Shown: positions 1 through 7,723, counted from the stretch's first letter. The stretch: 34,839 bases of DNA from Nesterenkonia sp. (GCF_029265375.1 NZ_JAJUJJ010000027.1:1-34839); one strand, 5' to 3'. Notes: generated by a model from the sequence alone, not told the origin. Translations and numbers: made by a program.

Positions 1-54
1 GTACGCCGCCCTCTCACGGCGGTAACGCGGGTTCGAATCCCGCTGGGGTCACCA
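1..54 (+). tRNA. tRNA-Glu (anticodon CUC), 3' part only
   Basis: The window opens inside a tRNA gene. The anticodon arm is complete: stem CCGCC (6-10) pairs with GGCGG (18-22) around a 7-base loop with anticodon CTC at 13-15, which reads the glutamate codon GAG. The T arm is complete too, with GCGGG (27-31) and CCCGC (39-43) around TTCGAAT. The 3' acceptor strand is 44-50, the discriminator base is A51, and CCA is encoded at 52-54. The D arm and 5' acceptor strand lie outside the window. Confidence 0.95.
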
Positions 55-58
55 CCTG

Positions 59-101
59 AAGAGCCTCTGACCAGTAAATTTACCGGTCAGGGGCTCTTTT
101 T
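59..101 (+). terminator. Rho-independent terminator of tRNA-Glu
   Basis: AGAGCCTCTGACC (about 60-72) pairs with GGTCAGGGGCTCT (about 85-97), with one or two wobble or mismatched pairs and an A/T-rich apex, followed by TTTTT. It lies five bases after the tRNA CCA end. A long stem with a U-tract in high-GC DNA is a classic intrinsic terminator. Confidence 0.9.
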
Positions 102-336
102 CATTGGAGAGAATAGCGCACGGGCAAGCGGCATGAATGTGTTCACAGTCCGGGCGTGTCAGCCCCTTCCAGCCCGCCCTTTTCTGTCCCAGAGCTCTTC
201 CTCCGCTATGACTGAGACGCCGTAGACCCTCAAGCGCCTGTGGACACAATTTCAGATGAAGAGGCGAATCACTCGCTGAGGACGCTGAATAACCGCCGCT
301 GTGTGGCTACGACGCACAAAACATGGAAGGTACCGA

Positions 337-666
337 ATGGTCACCATCAAGAGGCCTATCGAAACTATCCTCGTTGCGCTCCCCGTGCTGCTGCTCATCT
401 GTGGGGTAGCGACCGGCACTTTTGACATGGCCCCTGCTGTCGTCCTCCACGCTGCTGTTATTGCAGGACTGGCTGTCTGGGTTTGGACACAACACTGGGG
501 CGCTTACCTTGGGCTTCTTGCCGTCGGCGTTGCCTGCTTGTTCGTGCAAGGACTTATCGCGTTGGCGTTCTGGGCAACTGGGGGCTTGTACGTCACCATC
601 GCAGTGATCAACCTCGTGGTGACGCTTGTCCGAACGCGTAGGGGCGACCGACCCGCTCACTCCTGA
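337..666 (+). CDS. Small integral membrane protein of unknown function
   Basis: A 109-residue protein starting MVTIKRPIE. I chose ATG 337 over the GTG at 301 because GGAAGG (325-330) sits six bases upstream as a Shine-Dalgarno site. After a short basic N-terminus there are three to four hydrophobic stretches (about residues 8-25, 31-48, 52-73, 76-95). The C-terminus is positively charged (RTRRGDRPAHS), suggesting a cytoplasmic tail. I recognise no family. It stands alone between the tRNA terminator and an IS relic, with no operon partner. It could be a DUF-type membrane protein. Confidence 0.7.
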   Translation: MVTIKRPIETILVALPVLLLICGVATGTFDMAPAVVLHAAVIAGLAVWVWTQHWGAYLGLLAVGVACLFVQGLIALAFWATGGLYVTIAVINLVVTLVRTRRGDRPAHS

Positions 667-698
667 GCAGCACCACCCGTGCTAACCATCAGAGTCAC

Positions 699-821
699 CT
701 AGCTGTACTTCCCCGTGAGGTTGTGAACACGGGCTGAGGGGACCTCTCCGTCGATGGCGGTGTGGGCGCGGTGGTGATTGTAGTAGTGCAGGAAGTCCTC
801 ATAGGAGGCTTCTCGATCTGC
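699..821 (-). pseudogene. C-terminal relic of an IS481-type transposase
   Basis: Read on the minus strand, this stretch ends in a clean TAG (699-701) and encodes SYEDFLHYYNHHRAHTAIDG, then a PSARVHNLTG-like tail. The YNHHRxHxxIDG...P..R..NLTG pattern is the C-terminal end of the rve integrase core in IS481/IS3-like DDE transposases. An in-frame stop (822-824) cuts the reading frame just upstream and the catalytic DDE residues are missing, so only about 40 codons remain. The relic abuts the SDR gene start at 836, suggesting an old insertion and deletion just upstream of it. Confidence 0.8.
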
Positions 822-822
822 T

Positions 823-838
823 TAGCTTCAGGTGCATG
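823..838 (+). promoter_or_regulatory. -10 element for the SDR gene
   Basis: TAGCTT (823-828) fits TANNNT and lies exactly seven bases before ATG 836, as at many genes in this window. It lies at the edge of the IS481 relic, so the promoter may derive from the relic. No clear -35 is visible. Confidence 0.45.
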
Positions 839-1572
839 CGGATCATTGTTCTCGGCGGCCACGGCGCAGCTGGACGCGCTGTGGTGGAGGCGCTGGCCCC
901 TCACAATGTGCGGGCCGTCTCCCGGCGCGACGGCGTGGACGCCTTCACTGGCGCCGGACTTCAGCAGAGCTTCGCCGGTGCTGATGTGGTGATCGACCTC
1001 TTCACCCGGTTCACCTTCTCCTCACGCCGCGCCAGGGCGATCCACCAGACCGAGGCCGAGAATGTGAGCTCCGCCGCTCAGCAGGCTGGGGTCCGGCACG
1101 TGGTGGTGCTCTCGATCATCGGCGTCGACCGCAATCCGCACAACTACTACGCCGGAAAGCTTCAGCAGGAACAGGTCTACGAGGCCTCCGGCGTGCCGCT
1201 CACCATCCTCCGGGCCGCGCAGTTCCACGAATTCGCCGCCCAGGTCCTGGACCGCACCTCACTGGGACCGGTGGGCCTGACGTTCCAGGCCCGCATCCAA
1301 CCAGTGGCGGTCCAGGAGGTCGGCCGGCGCCTCGCCGCCATCGCCACGGGCCCACCCCAGGGCCGGGCAGCCGACTTGGCCAGGCCGCAGCCGGAGTCCC
1401 TGGCAGAGATGATGCGCCGCTATGCCGCCGCGGACTGCTCATTCCCGCCGCCATGCCGATCCCGCAGTTCCGCGGCATGCGGGCCGGACTGAATCTGCCC
1501 GGACCCGATGCGCAGCTGGGTGCCCAAACCTTCGATCAGTGGCTGGAAGGGATCAGGAACCGGCAGCCCTGA
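836..1572 (+). pseudogene. NAD(P)-binding NmrA/SDR oxidoreductase with a frameshift
   Basis: The N-terminus MRIIVLGGHGAAG is a Rossmann GGxGxxG nucleotide-binding turn (residues 7-13). The body looks like an atypical SDR of the NmrA/NAD(P)H-binding type, with VVVLSIIGVD and YYAGKLQQE near the usual Y..K region. The first frame runs to a stop at 1490-1492 (218 aa), but its last ~20 residues are nonsense-like and Cys/Ser-rich. From 1432 the -1 frame continues naturally: GLLIPAAMPIPQFRGMRAGL..., ending QTFDQWLEGI before TGA at 1570-1572. That is the expected C-terminus of this family. The shift lies in the GCCGCCGCGG run at 1425-1433. It could be a true mutation or a sequencing error. The restored product would be about 245 aa. 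Its tail overlaps the convergent trans-sulfuration gene by about 20 bases. Confidence 0.75.
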
Positions 1573-2716
1573 GAGCCTGGGCCAGGTCCTGGTAGAGGTC
1601 CTCAGTGTCTTCGATTCCCACCGACAGGCGCAGCAGCCCCTCAGGAACCGTCTCCGGCTCCCCAGGGTGCCGCCGTCGTCGTTCAACCAAAGACTCCACG
1701 CCTCCCAGGGACGTGGCCGGGGTCCACACCTGCAGCCGCTCCAGCACCGCATCGGCAGCCTCCCGACTGCCGGTGTCCACCGTGATGATGGCCCCGAAGC
1801 CGCCCAGCAGCTGCGCCGCACGCTGGTGCTGGGGGTGATCGGCGAGTCCGGGATATCCGACCGAACGCACCGAGCAGGCGCCGTCCTCGGTGAGCTCGGC
1901 CAGGCGCTGGGCCAGTACGCCGGCGCTGCGCTCAGCAGCGTCCAGCCGAACCGCCAGGGTGCGCACCCCGCGCAGGGCCAGGAAGACCTCCATCGGTCCG
2001 GGGATGGTGCCGTGCAGGTTCCGGTGGCCGTGCAGCTGCGTGTGGAGCTCGGGATCGGAGGTGATCGCCGCCCCCATCACCACATCCGAGTGACCTGAGA
2101 GGAACTTGGTGACTGAGTGGATGACGACGTCGGCTCCGTGGCTCAGCGGATTCTGCCGCAGGGGAGTGGCGAATGTGTTGTCCACCGCTGTCAGCGTCCC
2201 GGCCGCCTGGGCGCCCTGAACCAGACGCGGCACATCGGCGACCTCCAGCATCGGATTGGTCGGCGATTCGATCCACAGCAGCGACTGCGCTCCCGCCGCC
2301 TCAGCCTGGGCAGAAGCCTCGGCCACTGTCGAGAGCACGGCCTCGGTCTCGGCGATGTCCACCCGGTGCAGCACGATCAGGCCCTTGTCCGCCATCTGCT
2401 GCGCCAGGGTGCAGAAGCCCATATAAGCATGCCGGGGCATCACCAGATGACTGCCGACCGGCAGCTGCTGGATCACCGCGGAGATGGCGGCCTGCCCGGA
2501 GGAGAACAGCAAGGCATGCTGCCCGCCTTCCAGCTCGGCAAGCAACTGCTCCAGCGGCTCAAAACTGGGAATTCCTTCCCGGGCGTAGACCTGGGGATAC
2601 TCCACGCTGGGGCGGTAATGGTAGGTGGAGGTGAACTCCACCGGAGGATTCACCGGTGAGTTCGGCTCGTGAGGACGCCCTGCGGCGACGACTCGGGTGC
2701 GTGGTGTGGTGCTCAC
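1553..2716 (-). CDS. metB: PLP-dependent trans-sulfuration enzyme (cystathionine gamma-synthase-like)
   Basis: A 387-residue Cys/Met-metabolism PLP enzyme. Cystathionine gamma-synthase joins O-acyl-homoserine and cysteine in methionine synthesis; gamma-lyases of the same fold run the reverse pathway. Visible landmarks are the PLP lysine in SVTKFLSGHSD (K204), ESPTNPML (about 150-157), VDNTFATP (178-185) and YAREG (44-48), the counterpart of the usual YTR motif. The customary NPT after that motif is replaced by IPSFEPLE, so exact specificity is uncertain. GTG 2714-2716 is preferred because TAGCGT lies seven bases upstream. The GTG nine bases further up overlaps that -10. The gene stands alone, convergent with the SDR gene and downstream of the aminotransferase on the same strand. 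Confidence 0.82.
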   Translation of the reverse strand: MSTTPRTRVVAAGRPHEPNSPVNPPVEFTSTYHYRPSVEYPQVYAREGIPSFEPLEQLLAELEGGQHALLFSSGQAAISAVIQQLPVGSHLVMPRHAYMGFCTLAQQMADKGLIVLHRVDIAETEAVLSTVAEASAQAEAAGAQSLLWIESPTNPMLEVADVPRLVQGAQAAGTLTAVDNTFATPLRQNPLSHGADVVIHSVTKFLSGHSDVVMGAAITSDPELHTQLHGHRNLHGTIPGPMEVFLALRGVRTLAVRLDAAERSAGVLAQRLAELTEDGACSVRSVGYPGLADHPQHQRAAQLLGGFGAIITVDTGSREAADAVLERLQVWTPATSLGGVESLVERRRRHPGEPETVPEGLLRLSVGIEDTEDLYQDLAQALRAAGS

Positions 2717-2729
2717 CTTCCCCACGCTA
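2714..2729 (-). promoter_or_regulatory. -10 and leaderless start of metB
   Basis: On the minus strand TAGCGT (2729-2724), seven bases (GGGGAAG), then GTG (2716). The seven bases also look like a Shine-Dalgarno sequence, but they would have no spacer to this GTG. That favours a leaderless start. Confidence 0.6.
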
Positions 2730-2795
2730 GCCCAGCTCGATGCGCGGTGGGGCGGCCCGGCCGGAAGTTCTCACATGCTGAGGGGCCCTCGCTGC

Positions 2796-4022
2796 TCAGG
2801 CCGCGGCCCGGCCGATGCCTTCGCTCAGCCTGCGGATGGCCTGCTCCAGGGTGGACCGGTCCTTGCAGAAGGCGAACCGCACCAGCCGGTCCAGCTCAGC
2901 AGAGGCTTCGTGCTGACCCGTCAGCGCCGAGACCGGGATCGCGCCGACCCCGGCACGGGCGGCCAGTCGCAGGCAGAACTCATCAGCCGGCAGGTCAGTA
3001 ACGCCGGAAATATCGGCCAGCACAAAATAGCCCGCCTGCGGCACGGTCGGCTCCAGCCCGGCCGCGGCCAGACCGGAGACCAGCAGATCGCGGTGGGACT
3101 CCAACTCCGCGCGGTTCTCATCGAAGAAGCCGCGGTCGTCGTCGAGCCCCTGCGCCACAGCCCACTGGTAGGCCGGACCGGAGGTGAAGGTGAGGAACTG
3201 CTTGACGCCGCGGACCCGGTTGACCAGCTCGGCGCTGCCGGTGACCCATCCGACCTTCCAGCCGGTCAGGGAGAACGCCTTGCCCGCCGAGCTGATCCCC
3301 AGCGCCACCTTCTCCGCCCCCGGTACGGCGAGCACCGGAGTATGCGCCGACTCGCCGAAGACCAGGTGCTCATAGACCTCGTCGCACATCACCACGACGT
3401 CGTGCGCCGCCGCGGCCGCCACGATCCGCTCCAGCTCCTCGGCGGTGAACACCGACCCAGTGGGGTTATGCGGTGTGTTGAGCAGAATCATGCTGGTCCG
3501 CTCGGAGATGCGCGAGATTAGTGCCTCCACCTCCGGACGGAACACCGGCGCGCGAAGCGGGACAGTCACCAGCTGCGCCCCTGCCAGCGCAGCCAGCGCG
3601 CCGTAGGAGTCATACCAGGGCTCATAGGTGAGAACCTCCGAACCGGGGGAGGCGAAGGCCAGAATGCAGGCGGCGATCCCCTCCGTAGCGCCAGTGGTGA
3701 CCATCACCTGGGTATCCGGATCCAGGGTGAGGCCGTAGCGGCGAGCCTGATGGTCGGCCACAGCCTGGCGCAGCACGGGAAGCCCGATGCCGGGAGAGTA
3801 CTGGTTCGTCGGCCCGACGTCGGGCTCGGTGATCGCCTCGGCGGCGGCCTGCCGGAGCCACTGCGGACCGTCGCGGTCGGGGAACCCCTGGCCCAGATTG
3901 ACCGCACCGGCAGATGCGGCCGCAGCATTGGTGCGCTCGTAGACGGTCGGCAGCACAGTGCCGGAGTCGGCGTCGAACGTATTCGCCCCGGCAGCGGCCC
4001 GGGCCCAGGGGGAGTTCAGCAT
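2796..4022 (-). CDS. Class I/II PLP aminotransferase (DapC / KAT-like)
   Basis: A 408-residue fold-type I aminotransferase. It carries LGQGFPD (43-49), GATEG (111-115), NTPHNPTG (182-189), CDEVYEHL (213-220), the PLP lysine in SSAGKAFSLTGWK (K248) and the carboxylate-binding arginine in VRFAF (R382). This set is typical of actinobacterial N-succinyl-diaminopimelate aminotransferase and of kynurenine/methionine aminotransferases. The sequence does not decide between lysine synthesis and methionine or aromatic transamination. I chose ATG 4022 over ATG 4031 because TACCAT precedes it by seven bases, and the upper ATG overlaps that -10. It is divergent from thiL with only about 40 bases between starts, so the two promoters share a very small space. 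Confidence 0.85.
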   Translation of the reverse strand: MLNSPWARAAAGANTFDADSGTVLPTVYERTNAAAASAGAVNLGQGFPDRDGPQWLRQAAAEAITEPDVGPTNQYSPGIGLPVLRQAVADHQARRYGLTLDPDTQVMVTTGATEGIAACILAFASPGSEVLTYEPWYDSYGALAALAGAQLVTVPLRAPVFRPEVEALISRISERTSMILLNTPHNPTGSVFTAEELERIVAAAAAHDVVVMCDEVYEHLVFGESAHTPVLAVPGAEKVALGISSAGKAFSLTGWKVGWVTGSAELVNRVRGVKQFLTFTSGPAYQWAVAQGLDDDRGFFDENRAELESHRDLLVSGLAAAGLEPTVPQAGYFVLADISGVTDLPADEFCLRLAARAGVGAIPVSALTGQHEASAELDRLVRFAFCKDRSTLEQAIRRLSEGIGRAAA

Positions 4023-4035
4023 AGGCCACATGGTA
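4020..4035 (-). promoter_or_regulatory. -10 and leaderless start of the aminotransferase
   Basis: Minus strand TACCAT (4035-4030), seven bases (GTGGCCT), then ATG (4022). Confidence 0.55.
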
Positions 4036-4051
4036 TCGGGACATCCCGTGG

Positions 4052-4066
4052 CAGGATGTCAGCATG
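4052..4066 (+). promoter_or_regulatory. Possible -10 of thiL
   Basis: CAGGAT (4052-4057), then six bases, then ATG 4064. This is a weaker match to TANNNT than the others, but the spacing is nearly the same. There is no convincing Shine-Dalgarno sequence. The opposing aminotransferase -10 is 16 bases away. Confidence 0.35.
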
Positions 4067-5218
4067 CATTCGGCACAGACCAGCGTCGCTGAGATGGGGG
4101 AGGACGCTGTGCTGCGCGTGATCAGCCGCGTCTTCGCCGACCATAATGCGCAGGCGGAGGGCGGGCATCTGGTCATCGGGCCCGGCGGCGACGACGCCGC
4201 AGTGCTGACTCCTGCCCCTGGGGCCCAGCAGGTGCTCACCACGGACACCATGAGCGAGGATCAGGACTTCCGACGGCGCTGGTGGGCCCCCCGAGGGGAC
4301 GACCACGCCGCAGAGCACCGGTGGGTAGCCCGGCCGGACAGCACCGAGGCGGAGCACCGGTGGGCGGCCGATATCGGCGCCAAGGCCGCCGGGCAGAACC
4401 TTTCCGATATCAGCGCTATGGGAGCCGAACCCACAGCGCTGCTGGTCTCACTCACCCTGCCTGCGGAGACGCCTGTGGGCTGGGTGGAGCAGTTCTGTGC
4501 CGGAATTGTGCGCGCCTGCCGCGCCCCAGGTGCGCAGCGGTGCGTGGTGGCCGGGGGCGACCTGGGCTCCGGGGAGCTGATTTCAGTGAGCATCACCGCT
4601 GTCGGAGAACTTGCTGCCGGGGCTGCCCCGCTTCGCCGCAGCGGCGCCCGTGCCGGGGACGTGCTGGCAGTGTGCGGGACTCTGGGCCGCGCCGCCGCGG
4701 GACTGGCGCTGCTGGAAGCCGGCGCTGCTGCCGGGGAGTCCGCCGCCGGGGAGGAGCACCGCAGCTGCATTCGCGCGCAGCTGGCGCCTGAACCGCCCCT
4801 GCGTGCCGGTCCGGAGGCCTCCGCCGCCGGTGCTTCAGCGGCCATGGATATCAGCGACGGCCTGCTGCGCGACGGACACCGTCTGGCGCAGGCATCGGGT
4901 GTGAGGCTCCTCCTGGACGGCGAGCGGCTCAGGAGCGAGGCCCAGAGGCTGGAACCGGTGGCCGCGAGCCTCGGGCTGCCGGCCCACACCGCTTTTGACT
5001 GGGTGCTCAGCGGGGGAGAGGACTACGGACTGCTGGCCGCCTTCCCCGCCGAGGCTGTGCTGCCGGAGGGATTCCGCGCCATCGGACGCGTGTCATCCCC
5101 TGAGGCCGCCGCCGGCGAGCCCGGGGTGAGCGTCATCGGCGCCGACGGGTCCGGGGAAGTCTCTTCGGGAGAGGGCCGCGGGGGGTGGGACAGCCTGCGC
5201 GGCGGATCGCCGGTGTGA
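4064..5218 (+). CDS. thiL: Thiamine-monophosphate kinase
   Basis: ThiL phosphorylates thiamine monophosphate to thiamine diphosphate with ATP. The protein has 384 residues. Family motifs in order are PGGDDAAVL (40-48), the metal-binding TTDTMSEDQDF (59-69), AKAAGQNLSDISAMGAEP (106-123), VVAGGDLGSGE (about 165-175), AMDISDGLLRDG and LSGGEDYGLLAAFP. It is longer than the usual ~320-330 residues. Part of the excess is an insert of about 30 residues between the DQDF motif and AADIGAKAAGQN. That insert contains two in-frame copies of AEHRW with a 13-residue period (residues 83-100). The C-terminus also has a loose Gly/Ser/Glu tail. From memory, thiL often follows ddl/DUF3515 in related genomes; here it sits on the other side of the cluster. 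Confidence 0.93.
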   Translation: MHSAQTSVAEMGEDAVLRVISRVFADHNAQAEGGHLVIGPGGDDAAVLTPAPGAQQVLTTDTMSEDQDFRRRWWAPRGDDHAAEHRWVARPDSTEAEHRWAADIGAKAAGQNLSDISAMGAEPTALLVSLTLPAETPVGWVEQFCAGIVRACRAPGAQRCVVAGGDLGSGELISVSITAVGELAAGAAPLRRSGARAGDVLAVCGTLGRAAAGLALLEAGAAAGESAAGEEHRSCIRAQLAPEPPLRAGPEASAAGASAAMDISDGLLRDGHRLAQASGVRLLLDGERLRSEAQRLEPVAASLGLPAHTAFDWVLSGGEDYGLLAAFPAEAVLPEGFRAIGRVSSPEAAAGEPGVSVIGADGSGEVSSGEGRGGWDSLRGGSPV

Positions 5219-5247
5219 GCCTGGGGCGCGGACTCCTCCCGGCAACG

Positions 5248-5311
5248 TGTCATAGGGGAATCGAGGGGTCATAGCCCTATAGGCATATGACGCCCCGAGA
5301 TCCCTATGACA
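5248..5311. repeat. 64-bp imperfect palindrome between convergent thiL and ugd
   Basis: The two 32-base arms match at 25 positions. The outer TGTCATAGGG/CCCTATGACA match is perfect and the centre is CTATAG at 5277-5282. Inside lie four copies of a GTCATA-like half-site, two in each orientation. It can form a bidirectional terminator or a cruciform, but no T-run follows on either strand, so it is not a standard intrinsic terminator. Since it lies after both stop codons, a termination or mRNA-stabilising role fits best. A protein-binding site is the alternative. Confidence 0.7.
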
Positions 5312-5420
5312 GGCGTGGGGTGGGTAAAGCAGAGGCGCGCTGCGCTGGGGCTGACCCGGACTGCGCCCGGGCTGACCAAGGTGTCCTCCACCTGGGCCGG
5401 CCCGGGCCGCGGTGGGCGGT

Positions 5421-6752
5421 TCAGCGGTTGAGTTTGCGGCCGAGTTGGGCGAAGGTCCAGCCTGCGTTCTCCCAGTCGTGGGCGGGTAGGACGTTGCGGG
5501 CGTCGAGGAACCGTTTGGCGGCGACTTTGCCCTCCAGGTCGGCTGGGGTGAGGGCTTTGAACTCGTTCCATTCGGTGGTGAGGATGACCAGCTCGGCTGC
5601 GGTGACAGCTTCGTCGAGACTGTCGACGTAGCCCAGCCGGGGGTAGCGGGCGGCGGCGTTGCGGTTGCCTTCGGGGTCGTAGACAGCCACATCGGCTCCG
5701 GCGCTGTAGAGCCGGGCGGCTACATCCAGGCCGGGTGAGTCGCGCACATCATCGGAGAGTGGTTTGAAGGTGATGCCCAGTACGGCGATCTTCTTGCCTT
5801 CGATGTTCTGGTCCAGCAGTTCGAAGGCCTGGGCGACGGCCTTCTTGCGGCGGCGCAGGTTGATCTGGTCGATCTCATCGAGGAACCGCATGGAGTGATC
5901 CAGCCCCAGCTCGGCGACCCGGGTCTGCAGGGCGCGGATGTCTTTGGGCAGGCAGCCGCCGCCGAAGCCGACTCCGGCGTTGAGGAATTTGCGTCCGATC
6001 CGGGTGTCGTAGCCGATGGCATCGGCCAGGGTGGTGATATCGCCTCCGATGGTTTCGGTGACCTCGGCGAAGGCGTTGATGAAGCTGATCTTGGTGGCCA
6101 AAAACGCGTTGGCGGCGACTTTGACCAGCTCGGCGGTCTCATAGTCGGTGCTGATCCAGGGGGTCTCCCGTTCCAGGGCCTCGGCGTAGACCTCACGCAG
6201 GATGGCCTCATCCTCAGGCCGGCGGGTGCCGATGACCAGCCGGTCCGGGCGCAGGGTGTCTTCGACCGCATAGCCTTCCCGCAGGAACTCCGGGTTCCAG
6301 GCCAGCGAGACCTCCACACCGGGTGCAGCAGCATCTTCAACCAGCTCTGCCAGGCGGGCGGCGGTGCCGACCGGGACGGTGGATTTGCCCACGATGAGGC
6401 TGTCCTTGGTGATGGATGCGGCCAGCGACTCGGTGGCGGCGTCGACATAGGTCAGATCCGCTCCGGTGCCGCCGCGCTGCTGGGGCGTGCCCACAGCGAT
6501 GAAATGCACATCGGCCCAGGATCCGGCCTGGCTCATATCGGTGGTGAACCGCAGCCGCCCGGAGGCTACATGCTTACGGATCAGCTCCGGCAGGCCCGGC
6601 TCATGAAACGGCAGATCTCCTGCGGAGAGAGCCTCGATCTTTGCCGGGTCCACATCGACCCCGAGCACGTCAAAACCCAGCTCCGCCATACACGCGGCAT
6701 GGGTGGCCCCCAGATAGCCGGTCCCAATCACAGAAACATTCTTCACAGTCAC
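5421..6752 (-). CDS. ugd: UDP-glucose 6-dehydrogenase
   Basis: UDP-glucose is oxidised to UDP-glucuronate with two NAD+, feeding cell-surface polysaccharide synthesis. The protein is 443 residues from GTG 6752. It has the Rossmann turn SVIGTGYLG (about 7-15), VGTPQ (about 87-91), KSTVPVGT (about 123-130), WNPEFLREG (about 152-160) and the catalytic cysteine in GFGGGCLPKD (C267). The C-terminal UDP-binding domain contains ITFKPLSDDVRDSP. GTG 6752 is chosen because TAGGAT lies seven bases before it; the in-frame ATG at 6761 is embedded in that hexamer. No polysaccharide genes surround it, so it is a stand-alone copy. Its stop lies about 110 bases beyond the palindrome shared with thiL. Confidence 0.93.
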   Translation of the reverse strand: MTVKNVSVIGTGYLGATHAACMAELGFDVLGVDVDPAKIEALSAGDLPFHEPGLPELIRKHVASGRLRFTTDMSQAGSWADVHFIAVGTPQQRGGTGADLTYVDAATESLAASITKDSLIVGKSTVPVGTAARLAELVEDAAAPGVEVSLAWNPEFLREGYAVEDTLRPDRLVIGTRRPEDEAILREVYAEALERETPWISTDYETAELVKVAANAFLATKISFINAFAEVTETIGGDITTLADAIGYDTRIGRKFLNAGVGFGGGCLPKDIRALQTRVAELGLDHSMRFLDEIDQINLRRRKKAVAQAFELLDQNIEGKKIAVLGITFKPLSDDVRDSPGLDVAARLYSAGADVAVYDPEGNRNAAARYPRLGYVDSLDEAVTAAELVILTTEWNEFKALTPADLEGKVAAKRFLDARNVLPAHDWENAGWTFAQLGRKLNR

Positions 6753-6765
6753 AGCGGACATCCTA
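6750..6765 (-). promoter_or_regulatory. -10 and leaderless start of ugd
   Basis: Minus strand TAGGAT (6765-6760), seven bases (GTCCGCT), then GTG (6752). The ATG made by TAGG-AT-G is in frame three codons upstream but would overlap the promoter. Confidence 0.65.
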
Positions 6766-6871
6766 CGGTGCTGCCATCGGCAGCGCAGTCAGCGACGCAG
6801 GAGAGTTCTCTCATTTCGGCGCCGGACAGAAGCATGGTGTCGCACAGAAGATCAATGTCGCGGACGAGCCC

Positions 6872-6918
6872 GCTGCTTCCGCTGCTCGTTGAGTCTGCTA
6901 CTTCCGCTCCTCGTTGAG
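6872..6918. repeat. Tandem duplicate of the regulator gene's 3' end
   Basis: GCTGCTTCCGCTGCTCGTTGAG (6872-6893) and GCTACTTCCGCTCCTCGTTG (from 6897, continuing to 6918) match at 20 of 22 positions with a 25-base period. The second copy is the last codons and stop of the IclR-type gene; the first lies just beyond it. Confidence 0.7.
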
Positions 6919-7701
6919 GCCGTGGTCGGCGTCGGGGTTCTTCCGCACCATCTCGGTGAGCTGGTGGGCCGCGGCGACGACGACGCCGGCGAACTTCCGG
7001 CCCGGCTGCCGGGAGAGCCGCTCGATGGGTCCGGAGATCGATACCGCGGCGATCACCCGCCCCGAGGGTCCCCGCACCGGAGCCGAGACCGAGGCGACGC
7101 CGGCCTCCCGCTCACCCAGGGATTCGCCCCAGCCGCGCCGGCGCACACCGGCCAACACCGTGGGGGTGAACCGCGCGCCCCGCAGTCCATCCACCAGACG
7201 CTCGTGGTCCTCCCACGCCAACAGCACCTGGGCGGCGGAGCCGGCCTTCATGGACAGCTGGGTGCCCACCGGAATGGAATCCCGCAGACCGATCGGCCGC
7301 TCGGCGGAGGCCACGCAGACCCGCGCATCCCCTTGGCGCCGGAACAGCTGGGAGGACTCCCCGGTGGCATCGCGCAGCTTCAGCAGCACCGGCCCGGCGG
7401 CGGACACCAGCTGATCATCACCGGCGGCCGAGGCCAGCTCGGCCAGGCGGGAGCCGATCACATAGCGGCCCCGCACATCCCGGGTCAGGAACCGGTGGTG
7501 CACCAGCGCGGTGGCCAGGCGGTGCACTGTGGGCCGGGCAAGGCCGGTGCATTCGACCAGCTGCGCCAGGGTGGCCGGCCCGGCCTCCAGTGCCTCCATA
7601 ATCATCACCGACTTGTCCACCACGCCGATCCCGGAGGGCGAGCGCAGCGGACGGGGAGGGTCCGGGTCCAAAGTCGGTCGGGGAGCAGTATGTTCGGCCA
7701 T
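6898..7701 (-). CDS. IclR-family regulator, LtbR/NdgR-like
   Basis: A 267-residue IclR-type repressor/activator. A disordered Pro-rich N-terminus (1-25) precedes a winged helix-turn-helix (about 28-88) with recognition segment LARPTVHRLATALVHH. The effector-binding domain (about 95-250) follows, with SMKAGSAAQVLLAW and VSISGPIERL typical of the family. It lies divergent to leuCD. This is the conserved position of LtbR in Corynebacterium and NdgR in Streptomyces, which control leucine and other amino-acid genes. The inverted repeat TCTCA-N5-TGAGA lies between the two genes and just behind this gene's own -10, suggesting autoregulation. ATG 7701 follows TATGCT by eight bases, again pointing to a leaderless or very short-leader mRNA. 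Confidence 0.88.
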   Translation of the reverse strand: MAEHTAPRPTLDPDPPRPLRSPSGIGVVDKSVMIMEALEAGPATLAQLVECTGLARPTVHRLATALVHHRFLTRDVRGRYVIGSRLAELASAAGDDQLVSAAGPVLLKLRDATGESSQLFRRQGDARVCVASAERPIGLRDSIPVGTQLSMKAGSAAQVLLAWEDHERLVDGLRGARFTPTVLAGVRRRGWGESLGEREAGVASVSAPVRGPSGRVIAAVSISGPIERLSRQPGRKFAGVVVAAAHQLTEMVRKNPDADHGLNEERK

Positions 7702-7715
7702 AGCCCCCGAGCATA
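7699..7715 (-). promoter_or_regulatory. -10 of the IclR-family regulator
   Basis: Minus strand TATGCT (7715-7710), eight bases, then ATG (7701). Its upstream side runs straight into the inverted repeat at 7724-7738. Confidence 0.55.
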
Positions 7716-7723
7716 CCGCGTGA

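Noticed and set aside
1-336. tRNA-Glu as an integrase attachment site for an island
   Set aside because: No integrase and no second copy of the tRNA 3' end was found in the window.
836-1572. Programmed -1 frameshift in the SDR gene
   Set aside because: No slippery heptamer and no downstream structure typical of programmed shifting; mutation or sequencing error is simpler.
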